Origin: an uncultured Draconibacterium sp.
Lineage (GTDB): Bacteria; Bacteroidota; Bacteroidia; Bacteroidales; Prolixibacteraceae
DNA: 46,629 nt
NCBI GenBank assembly: GCA_947492175.1
Contig: CANLMQ010000043.1
Coordinates: forward strand, 1 to 46,629
Direction of reading: 5' to 3'
In this document: piece by piece, positions 1 through 6,541 of the stretch
Layout: every line of letters starts with the position of its first letter
Position numbering within the stretch: the stretch's first letter is position 1
Notes under the pieces: model-generated
What the model was told of the DNA's origin: nothing
The model's database searches: none
Seen by the model: the letters and a program-made list of their open reading frames with translations, nothing else
Made by a program: the position numbers and the translations under genes

Positions 1-333
1 ATATGGTTGGTCAACATCATTTCTTTTTCTTTTCTCATAACTTAACTTTTTTAGTCAAGCTATTTCAGTAGAAGACATAAAACGGTTTTAATGTAGGGTT
101 ATACTGAGCTACATGAAACTGATTTCTTAATTTGTTGTAGTTGTGTTTTTAGAGAAAGTTGGCTGAATACTGAGGAGGGGGTTAAAAAGACTGAGGGCTA
201 CTCAGGGGAATGCTGATTTTTGGCATTTTCGGAACAAATTGAACATAAAAGATAGTGTAAATCTGGTTGCAATTTCTTTACTTTGTAGTGATAGGTTGTT
301 CAAACCTATTGTGTGTTTGGGGGTTAACATTAT

Positions 334-357
334 AAGGGCAGTTGGTGAACTGCCCTT
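334..357 (+). terminator. Hairpin with T-rich tail, first of a pair
   Basis: A perfect 10-bp stem (AAGGGCAGTT / AACTGCCCTT) closes a GGTG tetraloop and is followed by TTCTT. This is the shape of an intrinsic terminator. It probably ends a transcript entering from left of the window, because no gene is visible in positions 1-333. The T-tract is short and interrupted. Confidence 0.6.
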
Positions 358-427
358 TCTTAATTATCCAAGGCACAAATTCAAAATGAAACAATTCTTT
401 TGTTCTTACCTTTGGTAAGATATAGTA

Positions 428-458
428 AAAGGCAGTTGATGAACTGCCTTTATTTTTT
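428..458 (+). terminator. Second hairpin terminator, near-copy of the first
   Basis: The stem AAAGGCAGTT / AACTGCCTTT closes a GATG loop and is followed by ATTTTTT. Stem and loop are almost identical to the hairpin about 90 bp upstream, so the two look duplicated. The stretch 1-585 otherwise holds no coding signal that I can support. Confidence 0.65.
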
Positions 459-585
459 CCGGGGATCTAAGAAAAATTAAGATGTATGATGAGTGGTCAA
501 TAACAGTATTGATGGAGTTTTTAATCAAATGCAATAAAATTTCATGTATTTTTTTTCAGGTGCTAGGTAATTTGGAATGAATTAC

Positions 586-594
586 TATATTTGC
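586..594 (+). promoter_or_regulatory. Bacteroidota -7 element before tRNA-Trp
   Basis: TATATTTGC matches the TAnnTTTGC -7 box of Bacteroidota housekeeping promoters and lies 17 bp before the first base of the tRNA. I do not see a good -33 TTTG element at the usual 19-21 bp spacing, so only half of the promoter is supported. Confidence 0.45.
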
Positions 595-610
595 ACTCGC
601 AAAATGAAAC

Positions 611-683
611 ACGGGTGTAGCTCAGTTGGCAGAGCACTGGTCTCCAAAACCAGGTGTCGGGAGTTCGAGTCTCTCCTCCCGTG
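611..683 (+). tRNA. tRNA-Trp (CCA anticodon)
   Basis: A full cloverleaf of 73 nt can be drawn. Acceptor stem ACGGGTG/CTCCCGT, D stem GCTC/GAGC, anticodon stem CTGGT/ACCAG with loop CTCCAAA (anticodon CCA), T stem GGGAG/CTCTC with loop TTCGAGT, and discriminator G73, the identity base expected for tRNA-Trp. The 3' CCA is not encoded. One acceptor pair is broken: T6 faces T67, where Bacteroidota tRNA-Trp normally has T-A. The usual downstream neighbours in this phylum (secE, nusG) are absent; a hairpin terminator and insertion-sequence debris follow instead. Confidence 0.93.
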
Positions 684-697
684 CAAGCGGAAAAAAG

Positions 698-735
698 AAG
701 CGAGGTTTTACGAAAGTGAAGCCTCGCTTTATTTT
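698..735 (+). terminator. Terminator after tRNA-Trp
   Basis: A 13-bp stem starts AGCGAGG and ends CCTCGCT, with inner pairs that include two G-T wobbles, closed by a GAAA tetraloop and followed by TTTATTTTT. It starts 15 nt after the tRNA and shows that the tRNA is transcribed alone. Confidence 0.85.
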
Positions 736-811
736 TGATTCTATATTAGAGTCTCAGGCTTACACTTGAAGTGTTTATGGCTCACCCGTAAATCCGGTGG
801 ATTTATATATT

Positions 812-940
812 TTAAGCAAAAATCTTAGCTACCCTAAATAGAAAATATTTAACGTCACTCACGCCTCTTAATGTAGCTCTGAACGCTTTAAGTTTAGCAT
901 TAAAAGATTCAACAGAAGCATTAGTACTCCTATTTTTGGA
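812..940 (-). pseudogene. C-terminal fragment of ISL3-family transposase
   Basis: The minus strand encodes about 40 residues ending in a natural stop: STNASVESFNAKLKAFRATL, then RGVSDVKYFLFRVAKIFA. This is the typical C-terminal end of ISL3-family (ISAon1-like) DDE transposases, where the E of the NAS-ESFN motif is the last catalytic acid. Everything upstream of it (more than 250 residues) is missing, so it cannot be active. Confidence 0.75.
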
Positions 941-970
941 TCATCCGTAAATTCGGGTGGATTTGTATTT

Positions 971-1075
971 ATTACGCCTAAATTTCCGCAACTCTAAACA
1001 GAAATAATTTAATGCTGCTCTGAAAGCTTTTTTTTGCATAAAAGATTCAGTAGAAGCATTAGTCCCTTTGTTTCA
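971..1075 (-). pseudogene. Second, more decayed transposase C-terminal fragment
   Basis: The minus strand reads TNASTESF, then a garbled KKAFRAAL and further scrambled sequence. It is the same motif as the neighbouring fragment, with small deletions (several codons lost after ESF and around the RG-V region) that destroy the frame. It differs from the neighbour at many bases, so the two are separate old insertions rather than a recent duplication. Confidence 0.6.
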
Positions 1076-1153
1076 AAGAAGTTAAGATTTTTCGAGTGAG
1101 CCACATTGCAAGTGGCGAGACTAAATTTTTATATTGATTTAAAGTATCCTAAG

Positions 1154-2401
1154 TCATCGTGATGATACGGGTGTCCAAAGTGAACGTCCACCTGATTCTG
1201 CTAAAAACCTCATTGCCTCCTGATGACAGATGAGTTGAGCGTCAAGGAGCATGCCGGGAGTATGTATAACAGCCTCTCCATTTTTATTCTTCCCTGAAAA
1301 TCCATGGCTTGGTGATTCTACTGTTACGCTTAACGCACCACAGTGCAGGTTCAATGCAGTATTTATATTATAGCCACTAAGTGAAGCTTGTTTCGGATCA
1401 ACTTCTTGCAATCTTTTCATTTTCTGGAGCCCTTCAGCTGCTAACCGTTTATGGACATACTTATACAATGAATCAAAAACAGAGGATAATACAGGTTCAC
1501 ACAAAGGATGAAGTAAATTCATATAAACTGCACCAGTATGCATATTCATAATCAGATCGGGACGTTCTCGCTCTGTCAGGTCAAACAATGTCTGAGTTTC
1601 AGGTTGCCGCTTACCTAGAAAATCATCGTGTTGGATATTTACTCCTGCATCGTTGGGGTATCCTCCGGGAAAGACAGATCTCTCAAAATTCAACGGGATA
1701 TATTCTTTTACTTGAGGCCATCCAATGATTGTTCCATCAGGATTTCCTCCGGTATTAAGATATTCATGTACAATGCCATCGGTTCCCCTATATGGTTCCA
1801 TGCGCAAGGGAATACGTAATCTTCCATCAGGGTTTACAATAGGGACAAGAATTAAACGGTCCAGTCTTGTTACTATTTCACTGATTTCAGGCCACTCTTT
1901 GCCCCGCAAATCTTTGCCTTTTTCAATCACTGAAATGAGGTTAACCATTCCAACAATACCTTCAAGTTCCCAACCATGCACTGCTGCGATCCCCATATAA
2001 ACAGCCTTTTGGTGATCCGCTCCTCTGTAAGCATGCACATCACGAAAACCCAATGCTCCGGAAAATGTTGTAGTCCCCTTGCCTTGGCGGGGACTTCCAT
2101 AAACAACAGCACGAATAGGCCTTCCACTTGCCGAAGTCCCTACAATTTCAATTTTTCCTTTTTGAACCTGTTTTTCAATAAATTCATTAACTTCTTTTAC
2201 AGTAGTAAGCCAAAAAGAAGGAATATCTTCTCGTTCCTGCAGATATTGCACTGGAACATTGAACGAGTACCTTCCACAGGTTACTGTTTTTAACTCTTGA
2301 GCTTTTAGATTAAAATGAATTACTGCCACAAAAAGAGCAATAAAAAGGGCCAAATTTTTCCATCGTAAAGTACTCTTACTATTATCTTCAGATATTTTCA
2401 T
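1154..2401 (-). CDS. Secreted M14-family zinc carboxypeptidase-like protein
   Basis: The 415-residue protein has an N-terminal hydrophobic segment (about residues 15-34) that reads as a signal peptide or anchor, so it should act in the periplasm or at the cell surface. The metallopeptidase M14 core is visible: zinc ligands H142 and E145 in HGWELEG, the NPDGR substrate-binding motif near 190, the third zinc ligand H288 in NMHTG, and the catalytic glutamate E362 in SVTVESPSHGF. M14 enzymes hydrolyse C-terminal peptide bonds or related amide bonds. It is the last gene of the minus-strand PUL, 115 bp after the unknown 273-residue gene. A peptidase here may trim a glycoprotein or peptide-linked substrate; that role is inferred. 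Confidence 0.82.
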   Translation of the reverse strand: MKISEDNSKSTLRWKNLALFIALFVAVIHFNLKAQELKTVTCGRYSFNVPVQYLQEREDIPSFWLTTVKEVNEFIEKQVQKGKIEIVGTSASGRPIRAVVYGSPRQGKGTTTFSGALGFRDVHAYRGADHQKAVYMGIAAVHGWELEGIVGMVNLISVIEKGKDLRGKEWPEISEIVTRLDRLILVPIVNPDGRLRIPLRMEPYRGTDGIVHEYLNTGGNPDGTIIGWPQVKEYIPLNFERSVFPGGYPNDAGVNIQHDDFLGKRQPETQTLFDLTERERPDLIMNMHTGAVYMNLLHPLCEPVLSSVFDSLYKYVHKRLAAEGLQKMKRLQEVDPKQASLSGYNINTALNLHCGALSVTVESPSHGFSGKNKNGEAVIHTPGMLLDAQLICHQEAMRFLAESGGRSLWTPVSSR

Positions 2402-2515
2402 GCTATCTTTTTAATCATTCAACCTTTGTCAGTTTTTACAAAAAAGAAACTGCAAAAAAGACAACCGTCTATTTCACAGAGGTCTGACAATAGGAACGGT
2501 GAAACTCTTTTTATA

Positions 2516-3337
2516 TCATTCGAAATCATATTCAACACCTTCCGGTAACTCCTCTACTTTTAGTTTCATCCATTTCCCGTTAATTTTTATCGCAACAATA
2601 TCATTGTCGCTGTCATAAAAAAGGGTTCCGTCATCCGATTTTTTTAGTTCACTGAAATTTACATGCTTAGCACTTTCTTCTGCATTTTGCTCGTCGTCTC
2701 CTTCTGGTTTTTCTTTTCGGAGATTATTTTTCCCAATATTCCCAAGTGTTAGCGCATTCGAAAGCTTTAAAGAACCATAAAATACCGCTTTATCACGACT
2801 AAAAAGAAAAGAATGTTGTTTGACATCCGAACCAATCCGAAACCAGTTATATGCATCATCTGAATGGTTATAAACCGTTCCGTAATAATACATTTCAGCA
2901 ACCGGTTTTCCCATCTCCACATGTTTGTTGACCAGCATGGTCATTCTCGACATGTCGTCATTGGCATACCCTTCAAAAACATGAAACCCCCAACGTTTCT
3001 TATTCCTTTCGTTCTTATTTCCTCTAACCTGAAGCATATACGGAGTACTCAATATACCATTTATGACAGTGTACATAGGGGTAACTTCAGGATTAAACCC
3101 GAAGTTGTACCCCCTAATTTTCCACTTATGCCACGTTGTGTCTATATCTGATAACAATTCGATTCTATTGGATTTAGATCTTTCTGAGCCGGGAATCAAC
3201 CGAAAATATTCATTGTTAAAGACTTCCGGATTACTGTTCTGTCCCTGAGAATTGAATAACGCCCCGCAAAAGAAAATAGTAAAAAGAAGCTTTAAAAAGT
3301 TTTGGAGGCTATTTGAATGTTTGAAGTCCGTCACCAT
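2516..3337 (-). CDS. Unknown exported protein, translationally coupled to GH10
   Basis: The 273-residue protein has an N-terminal signal peptide (hydrophobic stretch about residues 16-30). I do not recognise the family. The middle (50-180) is rich in aromatic residues and predicted-strand patterns. The C-terminus has FYGSLKLSNALTLGNI, then an acidic linker, then GTLFYDSDNDIVAIKINGKW, which resembles the short repeat that closes many Bacteroidota fibre or tail-like surface proteins. Its start overlaps the 3' end of the GH10 gene by 29 bp, so the two are probably translated together. It could be a surface accessory or carbohydrate-binding partner of the xylanase; this is inference only. Confidence 0.7.
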   Translation of the reverse strand: MVTDFKHSNSLQNFLKLLFTIFFCGALFNSQGQNSNPEVFNNEYFRLIPGSERSKSNRIELLSDIDTTWHKWKIRGYNFGFNPEVTPMYTVINGILSTPYMLQVRGNKNERNKKRWGFHVFEGYANDDMSRMTMLVNKHVEMGKPVAEMYYYGTVYNHSDDAYNWFRIGSDVKQHSFLFSRDKAVFYGSLKLSNALTLGNIGKNNLRKEKPEGDDEQNAEESAKHVNFSELKKSDDGTLFYDSDNDIVAIKINGKWMKLKVEELPEGVEYDFE

Positions 3338-4691
3338 TTTCCATTAAATAAAATTCATCCTTTTGAATTTCTCCATTTTGATCCTTCCATTCAACAAGGT
3401 ATTTTCCTTTAAAACCACGGAATTTTAAAATCCCATCTTCTCTGACTTTCAACGCCATACTCGTTTTCCACTCCTGATTAATAAGCCTTTCAAGTACATC
3501 ATACACCGGCTTTCTGTTCAATTCAGTATCGTATATACCCGAGATAGATGGTTCTCCAGGTGCAGCACCACCATCAACCACATTCCACCACGTAATTCCC
3601 ATTATGCTGGGGTAACTAAACCAAAGCCGGTACAAATTCTTAGCTATTTCTGCCTGAATGGCCTTTCCTTCATCAGTATTATCGGGAGCGCTTATTGTGA
3701 CCTCGCTCACATGCAGAGGTCTTTCTGCACCAGACATATAATCCAGCCGTTCATATATCTTTTCAGGAGTTAAAATTTCTTCACCTTCAGCAATCCTTTT
3801 CGTTTCTTTCGGATTAAAAATGTGCATTTGCATGCCTACTTCATCAACTTTTATTCCTCTGTCGATTAAATTGCGCACGATTTCTAAATATCTGCGATAA
3901 AGGGGCATTTTCCAGTGCATGTCCGAATCATTAATATTCATTTTTACTGAATCCGGAAAATATTTCATAGCCCACAAATAACTTTTGTAAGTATAATCAT
4001 CTGGCATTATCCCCCGATTCGCTTGGTCTGTAGGTTCATTTACTACATCCCAACGTTGCAGCCTGCCCTTGTAACGTTCAGCAAGTTCTTGAATATGTTT
4101 TTCAAAATGCTCTTCCATTTTTTTACGATCTTCAGGCATCCATTCCGGATGAGCCCAACGTCGCATGCCATAAATAATAGCGTGCCCGTTCATGTTAATC
4201 CCTTTTGATTCACAAAACTCAACAACCGGATCAGTTGCCGGACGACGATATTCATAGGAACTACCAGCTTCGTATCTCGGGTTACCCTGTTCGCGTTCCA
4301 ATGTTTTCCAATAAAAAGGTACAGTAGCTGCGTTAAAAAGTGTCCCAAAAGTATCTTCATACTTTCTGTTATTTTCAGGGCTCTTTAAGTCACCAAAAAG
4401 AAAAATATTACCACCAAACAGAAAATCATGGCTTTTTTGTTCAATTTTCACCTCTGTCCCAGCTGGTATGTTCCTAAGATTAAGAATAGCATCTGCTTTA
4501 CGGTACTTTTCAATATCCAAGTCAATTTTCGCCTGTACTTCGGGGTTCCAAAACTTCAAATAAGCTTTACTCATTACCGTCTCAGTAGCTTGGGTATTAT
4601 TTTCAGATACTGGAGACTTTCCCTTTTCTTGTCCATTCAAAATTAAAAGGGGAAAAAATAAAATAGTTAAAAGAATAAATTTGCGTGTCAT
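3309..4691 (-). CDS. GH10 endo-beta-1,4-xylanase
   Basis: The 460-residue protein starts with a signal peptide (about residues 1-20, MTRKFILL...LILNGQ). The GH10 catalytic barrel spans roughly 85-405. The acid/base is E219 in WDVVNEPTD and the nucleophile is E330 in HVSEVTIS; GH10 signatures NGHAIIYG (around 167) and GITWWNVVDGG (around 365) flank them. GH10 enzymes cut beta-1,4-xylan backbones, including decorated glucuronoxylans. The nucleophile context HVSEVTI departs from the common ITELD form, so substrate could be narrower or different. No carbohydrate-binding module is obvious. It follows SusD after a 400-bp gap and overlaps the next gene. Confidence 0.9.
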   Translation of the reverse strand: MTRKFILLTILFFPLLILNGQEKGKSPVSENNTQATETVMSKAYLKFWNPEVQAKIDLDIEKYRKADAILNLRNIPAGTEVKIEQKSHDFLFGGNIFLFGDLKSPENNRKYEDTFGTLFNAATVPFYWKTLEREQGNPRYEAGSSYEYRRPATDPVVEFCESKGINMNGHAIIYGMRRWAHPEWMPEDRKKMEEHFEKHIQELAERYKGRLQRWDVVNEPTDQANRGIMPDDYTYKSYLWAMKYFPDSVKMNINDSDMHWKMPLYRRYLEIVRNLIDRGIKVDEVGMQMHIFNPKETKRIAEGEEILTPEKIYERLDYMSGAERPLHVSEVTISAPDNTDEGKAIQAEIAKNLYRLWFSYPSIMGITWWNVVDGGAAPGEPSISGIYDTELNRKPVYDVLERLINQEWKTSMALKVREDGILKFRGFKGKYLVEWKDQNGEIQKDEFYLMENGDGLQTFK

Positions 4692-5043
4692 AATATTTCT
4701 TTTTCAATAATTTGTGTCAATGAATTTAATGTTCTTGTGTTAATAACCTCATCCTGTTTCGTAGAGAATTTTTTACATCCTACATAATATTGCAGCTTTC
4801 TTTCAGAACCAGCAGGCATCATTATCTACTGTAGTAAAATACTTGAATTCCTGTAATCCTGTATTTGCTATTTTAACATTGATTTGACCTTTGTTGAAAG
4901 CAATAGACTTATTTCCTATTCCTCAATGTGATTAGTTTTTTTTCCAGTCAGGTTACATTGCCAAATGCTGATGAGCAATTTCTGCCTTCTTCTCCGATAG
5001 AGAAAATAATTCGGTTACACTCTGAGTATGACGATATAAAAAA
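4692..5043. other. Intergenic gap inside the PUL, possible gene relic
   Basis: About 350 bp without an intact gene separates the SusD terminator from GH10. On the minus strand, roughly 4802-4916, an open stretch reads NKSIAFNKGQINVKIANTG and ends DNDACWF-stop, which looks protein-like but has no start codon and a stop just upstream. It may be the eroded remains of a PUL gene, or chance. A promoter for GH10 is expected here, but I see no convincing TAnnTTTG box. Confidence 0.3.
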
Positions 5044-5079
5044 ACAATAAAAACCGGTTGTTACACCGGCATTTATTGT
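5038..5079 (-). terminator. Terminator after the SusD-like gene
   Basis: The hairpin ACAATAAA-..-CCGG / CCGG-..-TTTATTGT (5044-5079) is followed on the minus strand by a run of seven T (5038-5044). It lies 11 bp past the SusD stop. It should end or attenuate the SusCD transcript before GH10, so the xylanase may be made at lower level or from its own promoter. Confidence 0.7.
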
Positions 5080-5089
5080 GTAAAAAAAT

Positions 5090-6523
5090 CTAATATCCTG
5101 GATTTTGATCGGTTTCCGGATCAATAGCTTCGTTATACTCATATTCACTGTTAGGAATTGGCCACCATAAATGTTTTTGTGCAACATCAATTCCGTAAGC
5201 TTCTTTCATAGTCGATTTTACTTTTTCTGTCCGTTTTAAGTCAAGCCATCTTTTCCCTTCAAAGAAAGTTTCATACATCCTCTCTTTCATGACCAAATCA
5301 ATAAAGGAATCTTTTGTATAATCAGCAAGTTTAAAATCAACAGAAGAAGCTGTATCTGGATCTTTCCCATATGCACGTCTATGTACCATATTTAACTTCT
5401 CAATCCCGTCCGGAGTGGGGCCATTATTTGCCTGGCAATCTGATTCTGCATACAATAATAATATATCTGCTAATCTATAGCAGGGATAATCGACAGAAGA
5501 TCCTCCGGCTCTATCTGGATCTATAAATTTTTTATATAGCACTGTAGTGGCACCAAGGCTAATATTGTAACTATAAAGATTAAAATATTTTCTTAAATCT
5601 TTATAATCCCAGTTTTTTATCACCTTGTTTTCTATTGAATCGGTGTAAAGAGCATACCATCCGGCACCTTTATCATATGGAGTTCCGGGATGGTGAGCAT
5701 AATGAACGAAATTCGATCCACTTGTTGAATTGTATTTCAGATAAAAAATTTCTTCCGTTGAGCTTATAATGTTAGGCCCAAAAATATTGTAGAAATCATC
5801 TGACGTGGAAACATCGACCAATGAATATTGGCCAGAGTTTATCACTTCAAGAGATAAATCTCTTGCATCGTTCCAATTCTGTAATTGAAGATGAACGTCT
5901 GCAAGTAAGGCTTTTGCAGCCCATTTGGTAGCTCTTCCTGGCATTTTTGCTGCATCTGGCAAATACATCTCAGCAAACTCCAAATCGCTAATGATCAAAT
6001 TGTAAATAGTTGCTGTTGGCGTTCTGGCTAATTTTTCGTCCAACATATTTCCTTCTACTCTTAAAGGTACGTCTCCCCAATTTCTTGCCAGATGAAAGTA
6101 ACAAAATGCCCGAAGAAATTTAGCTTCTCCGATTAACATATTCAACGTAGCTTGAGCGACAGAAATTGCATTTGGAGCATTTTTAATAACCAAATTTGCA
6201 TTCCTAATGGAATGATAAAATTTTTGCCAGGATGATCCAACACGTCCAACATTTGTGGCATCTATACCTTGAAACTGTGTTACCATGGCATAGGATCCAC
6301 GTCCGGTACCATAATCAGTTTGAGCCTCCATTTGAGCCCAGTAATTTCCTCCCAAGCAGTTTGTGTGCCTAATTGGATCGTAAATGGAATAAACTGCCGA
6401 CTCAATTTCATCTGCAGTGTTATAAAAGGTTTGTGTTGCAATCGCTTTCGGATGTTCTTCTAAAATATCTGTGCACGATATCAGTAGGAACATACCTGAT
6501 AGTACATATATAATTTTTTTCAT
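5090..6523 (-). CDS. SusD/RagB-family outer-membrane glycan-binding lipoprotein
   Basis: The 477-residue protein has a lipoprotein signal peptide with lipobox LLISC, so Cys17 is the lipidated residue and the protein sits on the outer face of the outer membrane. The N-terminal region TQTFYNTADEIESAVYSIYD is the SusD-like N-domain, and the body contains the TPR-like helices of the family (LIGEAKFLRAFCYFHLARNW near 133-150). The C-terminus has FFEGKRWLDLKRT, a conserved SusD feature. SusD proteins cap the SusC channel and bind the oligosaccharide being imported. The gene lies 19 bp after the SusC-like gene and appears intact. Confidence 0.95.
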   Translation of the reverse strand: MKKIIYVLSGMFLLISCTDILEEHPKAIATQTFYNTADEIESAVYSIYDPIRHTNCLGGNYWAQMEAQTDYGTGRGSYAMVTQFQGIDATNVGRVGSSWQKFYHSIRNANLVIKNAPNAISVAQATLNMLIGEAKFLRAFCYFHLARNWGDVPLRVEGNMLDEKLARTPTATIYNLIISDLEFAEMYLPDAAKMPGRATKWAAKALLADVHLQLQNWNDARDLSLEVINSGQYSLVDVSTSDDFYNIFGPNIISSTEEIFYLKYNSTSGSNFVHYAHHPGTPYDKGAGWYALYTDSIENKVIKNWDYKDLRKYFNLYSYNISLGATTVLYKKFIDPDRAGGSSVDYPCYRLADILLLYAESDCQANNGPTPDGIEKLNMVHRRAYGKDPDTASSVDFKLADYTKDSFIDLVMKERMYETFFEGKRWLDLKRTEKVKSTMKEAYGIDVAQKHLWWPIPNSEYEYNEAIDPETDQNPGY

Positions 6524-6541
6524 AATTCCGTATTTATATTT

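Larger units (their letters stand above)
749..1122 (-). mobile_element. Remnants of ISL3-type insertion sequence(s)
   Basis: The two outer edges are related inverted repeats: 749-787 reads AGTCTC..CACTTG..GGCTCAC.CG on the plus strand and 1093-1122 reads AGTCTC..CACTTG..GGCTCAC.CG on the minus strand. Between them lie two decayed copies of a transposase C-terminus. A second internal end-like sequence, 940-968 (ATCCGTAAATTCGGGTGGATTT), resembles 783-806 (CACCCGTAAATCCGGTGGATTT). The simplest reading is two related elements, nested or tandem, that have lost most of their interior. The ISL3 assignment rests on the transposase motif. Confidence 0.7.

Noticed and set aside
1..600. CRISPR or other array in the repeated hairpins
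   Set aside because: Only two copies, each a self-complementary terminator with a T tail; no spacers of constant length and no cas genes in the window.
4948..5190. Minus-strand frame across the SusD end
   Set aside because: It overlaps the intact SusD gene in another frame and runs through the terminator hairpin; no protein-like features.
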